Below are positions 24,247 to 32,456 of a DNA stretch of 64,000 nt, in pieces. The stretch is from Proteiniclasticum sediminis (GTDB taxonomy: Bacteria > Bacillota > Clostridia > Clostridiales > Clostridiaceae), in contig NZ_JAGSCS010000005.1 in the NCBI RefSeq assembly GCF_018128025.1, positions 17,819-81,818 of the forward strand, in the 5' to 3' direction. Under the pieces are notes generated by a model. That model was not told the DNA's origin. It was given only the letters and a program-made list of their open reading frames with translations, and ran no database searches. Each line of letters begins with the position of its first letter. Position 1 is the first letter of the stretch. A program made the translations under genes and the position numbers.

Positions 24247-25033
24247 TGCTGAAGGGATTGAGCAGCAGGGAGCCCAGCATGGTGACGACACTCATGAGGG
24301 CGATGGTGCCGCCGGGGGCACTGTCAAAGGTATAGGAGAGAATGAGGCCCAGGAGCACATCCAGGAGACCGATGAGGACTCCCAGAAGGAGGGTGCTGCG
24401 AAAGCCCTTCTTGAACTGCATGGCCGAGGCCACGGGCAGTACAATGAGGGAGGAGATGACGAGGACACCGGTGATCCGGATGGAAACGGAAATGGCCAGT
24501 CCCATGAGGAGGGCGAAGATGTAGTTGATCCGCTTGACCTTCACCCGGGAAACCAGGGCACCGTCTTCATCAAAGGTGGTGTAGATGAGTTCGTGGTAAA
24601 AGACCTTCACTGCCAGGAGGGTCACCAAAGTGACGATAAGCACCAGAAGGAGATCCTGCCGGGTCACCGTGAGGATGCTGCCGAAGAGGTACTGGTTGAT
24701 GTTGGTGTTGGCTTTTCCGCTGGAGACCAGCACGATGGCGATGCCCACGCTGAGGGTCATGACCACGGACATGAGGATTTCCGCGTAGCGCTTGAAGCGG
24801 TCCCGGAGAAACTCAATGAGAAAAGCAGCCAGGGTGGTGAAGAGGATGGAGGTGATGGTGGGGGTGACCCCGATGACGATGCCAATGGCCACGCCGGCCA
24901 AAGAGGCATGGGCCAAGGTATCGCCCATCATGGCGTAGCGCCGAAGCACCAGGAAGATTCCGATGACCGGGGCCAGGATGGCCACCATGGCCCCCGCCAG
25001 GAGGGCATTTTGCATGAAGGGATAGGCCAGCAT
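24242..25033 (-). CDS. znuB: Zinc/manganese ABC transporter permease (ZnuB-like)
   Basis: A 263-residue permease of the ABC-3 family with about eight hydrophobic segments. Family motifs visible are RRYAMMGDTLAHASLAGVAIG near residues 30-50 and SLIVLPVASAMQF near 190-205. It imports divalent metal delivered by the ZnuA-type lipoprotein. Its ATG overlaps the ZnuC stop by one base. Zinc versus manganese is undecided for the permease itself. Confidence 0.92.
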   Translation of the reverse strand: MLAYPFMQNALLAGAMVAILAPVIGIFLVLRRYAMMGDTLAHASLAGVAIGIVIGVTPTITSILFTTLAAFLIEFLRDRFKRYAEILMSVVMTLSVGIAIVLVSSGKANTNINQYLFGSILTVTRQDLLLVLIVTLVTLLAVKVFYHELIYTTFDEDGALVSRVKVKRINYIFALLMGLAISVSIRITGVLVISSLIVLPVASAMQFKKGFRSTLLLGVLIGLLDVLLGLILSYTFDSAPGGTIALMSVVTMLGSLLLNPFSK

Positions 25034-25722
25034 CAGAATTCCCCCTTTCGGAAGACGAGCATATTGTCCACGTCCTCGTGCTGGATATTGGTCTTGAAGG
25101 TTTTAATGTCATAGAGGACCCCGATCTGGTCTCCCATGCGGATGATGTAGTCGGAACTGTGGATGGCGGCGGAAATATTATGTTCCACCGTGAGGATGGT
25201 GACATTCTTTTCCCGCAGCTGACGGAGAATGCCCCGCACTTCCTTCTGGCTGCGAAGATCCATGCCCGTGGAGGGCTCGTCTAGGATGATCACCTCGGGA
25301 TCGCCCAAAAGGGCCCGGCCAATGAAGATCCGCTGGGTCTGTCCGCCGGACAGGTCGCCAATGAGGGTTTTTTTGAAGCCGGACATGGACACGTCGGCGA
25401 GGGCCTTGTCGATGCGGCCCTCATCGGGCATTCCCAGGGCTTTCAGGTGGATTTTATAGACTTCCTCCACGGTGATGGGGAACTGCTTGTTGAAGCTCTC
25501 CATCCGCTGGGGCACATAGGCCACACTGGGCGAGGCAATGGTGATGCTGCCTTTCAGGGGGGTCAGAAGACCCACCATGAGTTTCACCAAAGTAGATTTC
25601 GCGGAGCCGTTCTCTCCGATGATGGACACCAGCTGGCCTCCCGGAATGGACATGGACATATTCTCAATGAGGAAGGGCGGTTCTCCCGTGTAGGAGAAGG
25701 TCAGGTCTTTAATTTCGATCAT
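25033..25722 (-). CDS. znuC: Zinc/manganese ABC transporter ATPase (ZnuC-like)
   Basis: A 229-residue ATPase: Walker A GENGSAKST (about 34-42), Q-loop in AYVPQRMESFNKQFPITVEEV, signature LSGGQTQRIFIGRAL and Walker B VIILDEPSTGMD. The Walker A has Ala where Gly is usual (GSGKS to GSAKS), a variant also known to me from some Gram-positive ZnuC proteins; the Lys-Ser/Thr pair is intact, so activity is expected. Divergent from znuA, sharing a 121-base control region with a Fur-type box. Confidence 0.92.
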   Translation of the reverse strand: MIEIKDLTFSYTGEPPFLIENMSMSIPGGQLVSIIGENGSAKSTLVKLMVGLLTPLKGSITIASPSVAYVPQRMESFNKQFPITVEEVYKIHLKALGMPDEGRIDKALADVSMSGFKKTLIGDLSGGQTQRIFIGRALLGDPEVIILDEPSTGMDLRSQKEVRGILRQLREKNVTILTVEHNISAAIHSSDYIIRMGDQIGVLYDIKTFKTNIQHEDVDNMLVFRKGEF

Positions 25723-25771
25723 GGTGTGCGCTCCAGTCCTCCCGTGGGACTGTACAATCCTTTTTGAAGTG

Positions 25772-25800
25772 TTGACAAATAAAATGACTTATCCTATTAT
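25772..25800 (+). promoter_or_regulatory. znuA promoter
   Basis: TTGACA (25772-25777), 17 bases, TATTAT (25795-25800), followed 10 bases later by a Fur-type palindrome. Confidence 0.88.
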
Positions 25801-25809
25801 ACTCTTACA

Positions 25810-25824
25810 TGCAAATGATTTGCA
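25810..25824 (+). promoter_or_regulatory. Fur/Zur-type operator at znuA
   Basis: TGCAAATGATTTGCA, a perfect 7-1-7 inverted repeat, placed over the expected transcription start. This is the layout of Fur-family sites. The binder could be the Fur-family protein at 22408 or the one at 49905. Confidence 0.82.
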
Positions 25825-25843
25825 ACAAGCAGGAGGAAGCATT

Positions 25844-26767
25844 TTGAAAAAGAGTTTAACATTCAGCATCGCCGCCCTGGCGGTGTCATTATTGGCCGCC
25901 GGATGCGCGGCAAAGGAAGCGCCGGAAACACCGGCAGAAGGCAAGTCCGTCATCACCGTGGCCACTTCCATCAATCCCGTGGATCAGGTGGTGAAGATCG
26001 TGGGTGGAGACCTGGTGAGCACCTGGAAGATTGTTCCCGAGGGCAGCGAAGCCCATGATTTCGAGCCCACGATCCAGGATATGGGCAAGCTTTCCCAGGT
26101 GAATCTTCTCTTCATCAACGGGCTGGACATGGAGCCCTGGGTGGAGAAGGCCGTGGAGAATTCCGGCAACGGAAAGCTTCAGCTGGTGGATCTTTCCACC
26201 GGAGCGGATCTCATCCCCTTGGAGGCCGAAGAGGGACATACCGTCGATGACGGCCACGATCACGGGGAGTTTGATCCCCATCTCTGGCTCAGCCTGGATG
26301 CCCTCATGGTCATGGCCGAGAATGCCGAAAAGGCCCTGGCCGAAGCCGCTCCAGACCACGCCGCGGAGTTTGCCGAAAATCTTCGGACTTTCCAGGAAAC
26401 GGCCCAGGGGTTGAAAGCCGAATATCAGGAAAAGTTTGCCCCCTATGAAGGCAAAGCCTTTGTTACGGGCCATGCGGCCTTTGCCTACCTCACCCGGGAA
26501 CTGGGTCTGGTCCAGAAAGCCGTGGAGGGTCCCTTCCAGGAGGGAGAACCTACCCCCAAAACTCTGGAAGAGCTCATCAGCTTTGTGAAGCAGGAAGGGA
26601 TCAAGACGATTTTCCTGGAGGAACAGGCGTCCCCGAAAGTATCGGAGACCTTGGCCCGGGAAACGGGGAGCACCACCGTGGCCATCAACACCCTGGAGGC
26701 GGAGGGGGAGCTTCTCTCCACCCTAAAGGAAACCTATGAGAAAATCCTGAAGAGCGTTCAGCCTTAA
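25844..26767 (+). CDS. znuA: Zinc-binding substrate lipoprotein (ZnuA-like)
   Basis: A 307-residue cluster A-I solute-binding protein. The signal peptide ends in a lipobox LLAAGC (about residues 14-19). A His/Asp-rich loop EEGHTVDDGHDHGEFDPHLW (about 125-145) and conserved His residues in SEAHDFEPT, DPHLWLS and TGHAAFAYL indicate zinc delivery. The start is TTG 25844, 7 bases after AGGAGG; there is no ATG in that position and the TTG gives a correct signal peptide. Divergent from znuCB, together forming one high-affinity uptake system. Terminator at 26786. Confidence 0.92.
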   Translation: MKKSLTFSIAALAVSLLAAGCAAKEAPETPAEGKSVITVATSINPVDQVVKIVGGDLVSTWKIVPEGSEAHDFEPTIQDMGKLSQVNLLFINGLDMEPWVEKAVENSGNGKLQLVDLSTGADLIPLEAEEGHTVDDGHDHGEFDPHLWLSLDALMVMAENAEKALAEAAPDHAAEFAENLRTFQETAQGLKAEYQEKFAPYEGKAFVTGHAAFAYLTRELGLVQKAVEGPFQEGEPTPKTLEELISFVKQEGIKTIFLEEQASPKVSETLARETGSTTVAINTLEAEGELLSTLKETYEKILKSVQP

Positions 26768-26785
26768 GGCATATTTCGTTTCATC

Positions 26786-26813
26786 ACCGGCAGAAAATCT
26801 GCCGGTTTTTTTT
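26786..26813 (+). terminator. Rho-independent terminator
   Basis: CCGGCAGA-AAA-TCTGCCGG followed by eight T. Confidence 0.95.
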
Positions 26814-26856
26814 CGCTAATTTTCGAAAATTCAAGATTTATTTAGGGAACTTCCGC

Positions 26857-26862
26857 TATAAT
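26857..26862 (+). promoter_or_regulatory. -10 element of the PH-domain gene
   Basis: Perfect TATAAT 28 bases before the start; no good -35 at 17 bases. Confidence 0.4.
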
Positions 26863-26890
26863 CAAACTATCGAGGGAAAGAGGGGGGATC

Positions 26891-27364
26891 GTGTTGCGCT
26901 ATTATTCCAAACGAGACCGGTTTTATGCGGTGATGATCTGGGGCACAGCCCTCTTCACCCTATATGTGCTGGTGAAGATGCTGGCGGCCCGGGAGCCCAT
27001 CGAACCCCTGGCGATCCTGGTCTTTCTCAGCGTTCTGCTCTTCCTCTTATCCATGTGGTTTGGCACCTACTATGTGTTCCGGGAAGAGGATATTCTGGCC
27101 CGCAGCGGCTGGATCCGGGACCGGTACCCCTATGGAGCCATCACGGAGATTCGGCGATCCCGTTCCCTCTATTCTTCCCTGGCCCTTTCCCGCCAGCGCA
27201 TGGCGGTGTACATCCAGGGACGGCTGAAGGGCTATATCTCGCCTTTGGATGAACGGGGGTTTCTCCTGGAGCTGAAGAACCATGTGGACATCACCAAGTT
27301 CAGCATCACCGCCGAGGTGCTTCCGGAGCTTTCGGGAGTACAGAAGTTTCCCGATGAGGTATAG
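26891..27364 (+). CDS. Bacterial PH-domain membrane protein
   Basis: A 157-residue protein with two membrane segments (about 13-27 and 41-58) followed by a bacterial PH-like domain. The core YYVFREEDILARSGWIRDRYPYGAITEIRRS matches the DUF1200/bPH pattern in which a strand pair is followed by IPYxxIxxIxxS. Role in the family is unknown; membrane or envelope sensing is possible. The start is GTG 26891 after a GGGGGG-type site. It precedes pepF by 74 bases with no terminator between, so cotranscription is possible. Confidence 0.72.
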   Translation: MLRYYSKRDRFYAVMIWGTALFTLYVLVKMLAAREPIEPLAILVFLSVLLFLLSMWFGTYYVFREEDILARSGWIRDRYPYGAITEIRRSRSLYSSLALSRQRMAVYIQGRLKGYISPLDERGFLLELKNHVDITKFSITAEVLPELSGVQKFPDEV

Positions 27365-27438
27365 TTTACCCTGGGGAAACGGGGTAAAGGCCGATCATCT
27401 CGATTATAATGAAACCAAATGAACAAACGGAGGTTACT

Positions 27439-29232
27439 ATGGAGAACAAAGTAAAACTGCGCAGTGAAATCGAAGACCGCTTCAAATGGCGTGTGGAGGA
27501 CATTTTCCCGTCCAACGAAGCCTTTGAGGAAGAGCTGGCCAAACTCAAGGAAGAGGCCCCGGTGCTCCTGACCCACAAGAATAAGATCCAGGAGAAGGCG
27601 GGCCTTCTGGCGTACCTGAAGGATTTTGAAGTCTACACCCGACGGCTGGAGAAGCTCTATGTCTATGCCAGCATGAAGAGCCATGAAGACACGGCCAACA
27701 ATGTTCAGCAGGTGATTCTGTCCAAGGTGGCCCAGTATGCCGCCGAATACAGCGCCATGGTGAGCTGGTTTGTGCCGGAACTACTGTCCCTGGATGATGC
27801 CATCATCGAAGGATACCTGGCCGATGAGGAGCTGGCGCTATACCGCTTCTACATCGCCTCCATCGTCAAGGAGAAGCCCCATGTCCTTTCCAAGGAAAAG
27901 GAAGAGCTTCTGGCCACGCTGTCCGATTCCCTCAATGCCCCGGATGACATCTTCTCCATCTTCACCAATGCGGACATGACTTTCCAGGATGTGGTGGATG
28001 AGGCCGGAGAAGCTCACCCCATGACCGAAGGAAGCTACAGCATGTATATTCAGTCCAAGGACCGAGTCCTTCGAAAAAATGCCTTCCTGGAGCTTTTCGG
28101 CACCTACGGCAAGTTCAAGAACACCCTGGGACAGACCCTGTCCTCCAATATGAAGACCTTCAACCTGAAGGCGAAGATTCGGAACTATGCCGGACCCATC
28201 GAGGCATCCCTAAGCCCCAACAATATTCCCGTGGCCGTCTATGACAACAGCCTCGAGACCATCAGCGAAGGGGTGAAGTCCCTTCACCGTTATGTGGACA
28301 TTAAGAAGAAGCTCCTGAAGCTGGACGAGATCCACATGTACGACCTCTATGTGCCCATCATCGATGTGCCGGAGGAAAAGATCGAGTTCGAGGACGGCGT
28401 GGAGCTGGCCCTGAAAGGACTGGCCCCTTTGGGCGAGGAATATCTGGAGATCTTCCAGGCTGGCATCAGAGACGGCTGGATTGACATCTATGAGAACAAG
28501 GGAAAGCGCAGCGGCGCCTATTCCTCAGGAACCTATGACACCGCGCCCTATATCCTCCTGAACTACCACAAGGATCTACGGGATGTGTCCACACTGGTCC
28601 ATGAAATGGGCCATTCCATCCATTCCTACTATTCCCGAAAGTATCAGCCCTACGTCTACGGCGATTATACCCTCTTCGTGGCAGAGGTGGCTTCCACCAC
28701 CAATGAGAAGCTCCTCATCAACTACCAGATCGAGGCGGAGAAGGATCCCGTGAAGAAGCTTTACCTGGTGAATCAGGAACTGGAGCAGATCCGCACCACC
28801 GTGTTCCGTCAGCTCATGTTCGCCGAGTTTGAGAAGATCACCCATGAGACCATCCAGGCGGGCACCCCCATGACCGGGGATGACTTCAACGCCCTGTGGC
28901 TGGACCTCAACCGCAAGTACTTTGGAGAAGGCATCGTTCTTGACGAGGAAATCGCCATCGAGTGGGCCCGAATTCCCCACTTCTACAGCGACTTCTACGT
29001 GTATCAGTATGCCACCGGCTATGCCGCAGCCAGCGCCTTTGCCGAGGCCATTCTGGCCGAAGGCAAGAGTGCCGTGGACAAGTACCTGGGCTTCCTGAAG
29101 TCCGGAGGCAGCAATTACCCCGTGGAGACCCTGAAGATTGCCGGCGTGGACATGACGTCCAAGGCGCCCCTGGAAGCGACTCTGCGCCGCTTCGATCATC
29201 TTCTGGACCTTCTGGAGGAATACATCGGATAG
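27439..29232 (+). CDS. pepF: Oligoendopeptidase F
   Basis: A 597-residue cytoplasmic M3-family zinc peptidase that cuts peptides of about 7-17 residues. The zinc site is VHEMGHSIHSYYS (HExxH, about residue 388) with a downstream Glu ligand in AEVASTTNEKLL. N-terminal M3 helical domain and C-terminal ...FYVYQYATGYAAASAFAEAI are typical. ATG 27439 is 5 bases after CGGAGG; earlier ATGs at 27409 and nearby lie in the promoter area. Involved in protein turnover and peptide recycling. Terminator at 29234. Confidence 0.94.
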   Translation: MENKVKLRSEIEDRFKWRVEDIFPSNEAFEEELAKLKEEAPVLLTHKNKIQEKAGLLAYLKDFEVYTRRLEKLYVYASMKSHEDTANNVQQVILSKVAQYAAEYSAMVSWFVPELLSLDDAIIEGYLADEELALYRFYIASIVKEKPHVLSKEKEELLATLSDSLNAPDDIFSIFTNADMTFQDVVDEAGEAHPMTEGSYSMYIQSKDRVLRKNAFLELFGTYGKFKNTLGQTLSSNMKTFNLKAKIRNYAGPIEASLSPNNIPVAVYDNSLETISEGVKSLHRYVDIKKKLLKLDEIHMYDLYVPIIDVPEEKIEFEDGVELALKGLAPLGEEYLEIFQAGIRDGWIDIYENKGKRSGAYSSGTYDTAPYILLNYHKDLRDVSTLVHEMGHSIHSYYSRKYQPYVYGDYTLFVAEVASTTNEKLLINYQIEAEKDPVKKLYLVNQELEQIRTTVFRQLMFAEFEKITHETIQAGTPMTGDDFNALWLDLNRKYFGEGIVLDEEIAIEWARIPHFYSDFYVYQYATGYAAASAFAEAILAEGKSAVDKYLGFLKSGGSNYPVETLKIAGVDMTSKAPLEATLRRFDHLLDLLEEYIG

Positions 29233-29233
29233 G

Positions 29234-29258
29234 AAAAGGGCCGAAAGGCCTTTTTTCT
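29234..29258 (+). terminator. Rho-independent terminator
   Basis: AAAGGGCC-GAAA-GGCCTTTT with a GU pair, followed by a T run; two bases after pepF. Confidence 0.75.
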
Positions 29259-29311
29259 TTTGTTCTTTGGCGAAATCAGGTAGAATCAGGATAAGGAAAG
29301 GAGGTGCTGTC

Positions 29312-30295
29312 ATGGTGAATCGGATTTTGAAAGACATCATGCACCTGCTCATCGATGAAAAAGGTTTTTTTCTGGAGGAGTTCGCCTCCACGGAGGAGGA
29401 TTTCTCCTTCTATCTCTATACCCCCATCCGCAACGGCGTCCTAGCGGTGATCTTTTCCAGCCTGGGACGGGAGGAAGACAATCTTCTGGCTTTTCGAAGC
29501 CATGCGAAAATCCATAACATTCCCGCCTATGTGGTGAACATCGTCTTCACCCAGGGACACGGCGTCCTCCCTAAAGCTCCCCAGGCCCAGTATTCCGAGG
29601 TCTATGTCAATGGGGAAGGGGAGTTCTTCGGCCACGATGATGTGACCCGCTCCGTGCTGGCGAAGCCCTTGCCGAAACCCCGTCCCCGGGCCGCCCTGAA
29701 GGATATGGCCCTGACCCTGGGAATTCTGGCGATGAATGTGGCGGTCTATGTGTACACGGCGCTGAAATCCCAAAGCCTGACCATTGATCTTCTGGTGCTT
29801 CTTACCACCGGGGCGAAGATTAATGAGCTCATCCTTCGGGGGCAGTACTGGCGGCTCCTCACCTCGGCATTTCTCCATGCGGATTTTCTCCACCTCCTCT
29901 TCAACATGTATGCCCTGGTGGTGTTGGGACGCTTTGTGGAAACCGCCCTGGGCAAGGGGCGATTTCTGGGCGTGTATCTTTTCTCCGCCCTCACCGGCGG
30001 GATCATGAGCTTTCTCTTCACCCCCAACGTGTCCGTGGGGGCTTCGGGGGCGATCTTTGGCCTCCTGGGCGCCATCTTCATGATGGCCCTCTTCGGGGAG
30101 AATAAAACCGTGCGCAGCCTGCTCCCCCGGGTGCTGGCCGTCATGGGCCTTAACCTCCTCCTGGGGATGAGCTCCTCGGGCATCGACAACTTTGGCCATG
30201 TGGGGGGCCTTTTGGGCGGCATTTTCCTCACGGGCATCTTTCTTCTGCTGGCAAAAATCCGCCGAAGAGGGGAAGAGGAACCCCCGCAATTGTAA
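29312..30295 (+). CDS. Rhomboid intramembrane serine protease
   Basis: A 327-residue protein with a soluble N-terminal domain of about 140 residues and a six- to seven-helix rhomboid domain. Active-site Ser is in GASGAIFGLLG and the catalytic His in NFGHVGGLLGG; the LRGQYWRLLTSAFLHADFLHLLFNMYAL segment is the family L1 loop and helix. The N-terminal half has no recognised domain. Cleaves membrane substrates; the substrate is unknown. ATG 29312 is 7 bases after AAGGAGG. Confidence 0.92.
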   Translation: MVNRILKDIMHLLIDEKGFFLEEFASTEEDFSFYLYTPIRNGVLAVIFSSLGREEDNLLAFRSHAKIHNIPAYVVNIVFTQGHGVLPKAPQAQYSEVYVNGEGEFFGHDDVTRSVLAKPLPKPRPRAALKDMALTLGILAMNVAVYVYTALKSQSLTIDLLVLLTTGAKINELILRGQYWRLLTSAFLHADFLHLLFNMYALVVLGRFVETALGKGRFLGVYLFSALTGGIMSFLFTPNVSVGASGAIFGLLGAIFMMALFGENKTVRSLLPRVLAVMGLNLLLGMSSSGIDNFGHVGGLLGGIFLTGIFLLLAKIRRRGEEEPPQL

Positions 30296-30305
30296 AGTTA
30301 CTAGA

Positions 30306-30343
30306 AATTCTTTTCCCGGCCAGGCGCGGGCGGGGAAAGAATT
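30306..30343. other. Inverted repeat before the DUF1232 gene
   Basis: AATTCTTTTCCC pairs with GGGGAAAGAATT (one G-U) around a GC-rich loop. It ends 3 bases before a TATAAT (30347-30352). No T run follows, so it may be a weak terminator or an operator. Confidence 0.55.
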
Positions 30344-30397
30344 GGCTATAATGAGGTAAAGAGCTGAAAATCCGCGCTCCAAGGAGGAAAAGCAAAG

Positions 30398-31549
30398 ATG
30401 AGAATCACATCGGTGACCACCACGCTCAGTGCAGAGGATATTCTGCATGATCTGAAAACTTTAGTGGAGCCCCAGGTTCCTGAACTGACCTTTCATGAGG
30501 TGGTGCTTCAGGAGAATTTTCTCGAAATCACCGGGACATTCCGGAAGTTCATTGGGATTCCCTTTCTCGCCCGGGTACGCATCCTCAGTGTCCTGAACAA
30601 TGTGCTCACCCTGCGCATGGAACGGGTAAAGGTGCTGAAAATCGGCATTCCCAAGTTCGCTTTAAACCTGGCCAGCAAAACCCTGGCGAAAAAAGCGGAA
30701 GAAATGGGCCTCACCTATGCCGATAAAGCCCTGTCGGTGAATATCGATTCTGCCCTGCAGAAATCCCCCCATGTTCATCTGGTGGTGGACAATCTGGCCA
30801 TGGCGGACGGGGTGCTGACCCTGGCCATAAAGGGCATTGAAGCCGATGTGGCCGCCCTTCAGGCGGAGGCGAACAAGGACAAGATCGCAGAGGAGGAAGC
30901 CAAGCGCCAGGCGGAGGAAGCCCGGCTCAAGGAGTTCAACCGGAAGCTGGGACTCATCCCTCGCACCGCAGATTCCTATTCCGATTTTCGAAAGAAACTC
31001 CTCAAAAAGATTCCCGCCGGACGGAAGAATCTGGGCGAGTACGCCTTCCTCCTGCCGGACCTCTATGTGCTGGCCTATCGCCTCATGAAGGACAAACGGG
31101 TGGCTAAACGGGACAAAGTGGTCCTGGGTGTGACCTTCGGGTATCCGCTCCTGCCCTTTGATCTTCTGCCGGACAAGATGCCCATTTTAGGGAAGGTGGA
31201 TGATCTGGCCCTGATCTTCTTTGGTGCCAACCATATGCTGACGAAAATTCCCGTGCCCATCCTGGTGAAACACTGGCAGGGCGAACTGAAAACCCTGAAG
31301 CTTCTGCGGGACAATCTGGGAACCCTCGTGGGCTTTACCCCCGCCAAGACCCTGGATCAGGTCTATGGCATGGTGGACGGCTCCCTGGAGAAGAAGAAAC
31401 CCTCTTATCTGCCCGATGAGGAGTATCTTCTGCCCGATGAGGTGAAGCCCCTGGATCTGGACCCCATTTTCCAGCCGGTGCTTCAGGCGAAGCCGGAGGA
31501 ACCCGTAAAGCTTGGGAAAAATATCCCCGAAGAAAACCAAAAGAAATAA
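30398..31549 (+). CDS. Protein with C-terminal DUF1232 domain
   Basis: A 383-residue protein. The N-terminal ~150 residues are beta-rich and basic and end in a long Lys/Glu helix (EANKDKIAEEEAKRQAEEAR, about 150-170); I do not recognise the domain, though the layout recalls DUF2993/LmeA-like lipid-binding folds. The C-terminus has the DUF1232 membrane signature (YPLLPFDLLPDKMPILGKVDDLALIFFGAN) usual in YkvA-like proteins of 100-130 residues. Fusion of the two is the unusual feature. A -10 TATAAT is at 30347. Function unknown. Confidence 0.72.
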   Translation: MRITSVTTTLSAEDILHDLKTLVEPQVPELTFHEVVLQENFLEITGTFRKFIGIPFLARVRILSVLNNVLTLRMERVKVLKIGIPKFALNLASKTLAKKAEEMGLTYADKALSVNIDSALQKSPHVHLVVDNLAMADGVLTLAIKGIEADVAALQAEANKDKIAEEEAKRQAEEARLKEFNRKLGLIPRTADSYSDFRKKLLKKIPAGRKNLGEYAFLLPDLYVLAYRLMKDKRVAKRDKVVLGVTFGYPLLPFDLLPDKMPILGKVDDLALIFFGANHMLTKIPVPILVKHWQGELKTLKLLRDNLGTLVGFTPAKTLDQVYGMVDGSLEKKKPSYLPDEEYLLPDEVKPLDLDPIFQPVLQAKPEEPVKLGKNIPEENQKK

Positions 31550-31556
31550 AGATCAC

Positions 31557-31581
31557 AAAAGGAGCGTTTCGCTCCTTTTTC
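31557..31581 (+). terminator. Rho-independent terminator
   Basis: AAAAGGAGC-GTTTC-GCTCCTTTTT, 7 bases after the DUF1232 gene and just before the ribosome site of the RNase H gene. Confidence 0.9.
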
Positions 31582-31596
31582 AAGGAGAGATTTAAG

Positions 31597-32232
31597 TTGA
31601 GTAAATTTTATGCCGTCATTGGCGGCCATTCCCAGGAGCCCCGGATCCTCACCACCTGGGCAGCCTGTCAAAAGGAAGTCACCGGCGCCAAAGGGGTGAA
31701 GTTCAAGAGCTTCCCCACGGAAGAGGGGGCCCGGGAGTTCCTCCGCCTCCACGGCGAAGAGGTGCCGGGAAAGCCCGCGTCCAAGGAAGCTGGGGCAGCC
31801 CCGGTGGTGCTCGGTGAGGAAGAAATCGTCGTTTATGTGGACGGCAGCTACGAGGAGAAGACCGGCCGGTATGCCTACGGTCTGGTGGCCGTGGTGGGGG
31901 ACGAGGAGATCTACACCGATGCCAAAGCCTTCAAGAGCGAGTACAGCAGCATGCGCAATGTGGCGGGAGAGGTGCTGGGCGCCATCACCGCCATGAAGTA
32001 CGCCAAGGCCAAGGGATTCCGCAAGCTTCACCTGCATTTTGACTATCAGGGCATTGAAAGCTGGGCCCTGGGGACCTGGAAGCGGAATAATCCCCTCACG
32101 GCCGGGTATCACACCTTTTTCCAGGACATGAAAAAGGACCTGCAGGTGAAATTCATCAAGGTCAAGGGCCACAGCGGAGATCGGTTCAATGACCGGGCGG
32201 ATGAACTGGCCAAAAGTGCTTTTTTGGTCTGA
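31597..32232 (+). CDS. rnhA: Ribonuclease H with viroplasmin-like N-terminus
   Basis: A 211-residue protein. Residues 1-60 (KFYAVIGGH...GVKFKSFPTEEGAREFLR) form the caulimovirus viroplasmin-type fold that binds RNA/DNA hybrid. Residues 75-211 form RNase H1 with the four metal ligands in YVDGSYE, NVAGEVLGAI, HFDYQGIE and FNDRADELAKSA. It removes RNA from RNA/DNA hybrids. The start is TTG 31597, 7 bases after AAGGAGAG; there is no ATG in a good place. A strong terminator lies at 32289. Confidence 0.92.
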   Translation: MSKFYAVIGGHSQEPRILTTWAACQKEVTGAKGVKFKSFPTEEGAREFLRLHGEEVPGKPASKEAGAAPVVLGEEEIVVYVDGSYEEKTGRYAYGLVAVVGDEEIYTDAKAFKSEYSSMRNVAGEVLGAITAMKYAKAKGFRKLHLHFDYQGIESWALGTWKRNNPLTAGYHTFFQDMKKDLQVKFIKVKGHSGDRFNDRADELAKSAFLV

Positions 32233-32288
32233 TTTTTTTAAGTAATGTGGAGCAAGTAGCGGGGGATTCTCAGGAATAACCCATGATT

Positions 32289-32334
32289 TGGAGGAGGGAG
32301 CACCGGAAGGTCCGGTTTTTCCCTCCTCCTTTTC
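32289..32334 (+). terminator. Rho-independent terminator
   Basis: GGAGGAGGGA pairs exactly with TCCCTCCTCC, with an inner ACCGGA/TCCGGT hairpin, followed by TTTT. Confidence 0.88.
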
Positions 32335-32415
32335 TTGAAATCTGAACTTTTGCTTAAAAAATATGCAAAATTTGGCGATTCCCGTGATTTCCGGCATAAT
32401 TCGAGTGAGATAATA

Positions 32416-32424
32416 TGTTATAAT
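32416..32424 (+). promoter_or_regulatory. Extended -10 promoter of the HTH-TPR pair
   Basis: TGTTATAAT, an extended -10 with perfect TATAAT, 32 bases before the start of the first regulator. No clear -35. Confidence 0.7.
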
Positions 32425-32456
32425 AAAAATGCGATTATGCCGGAGGAGAGGGTTTT

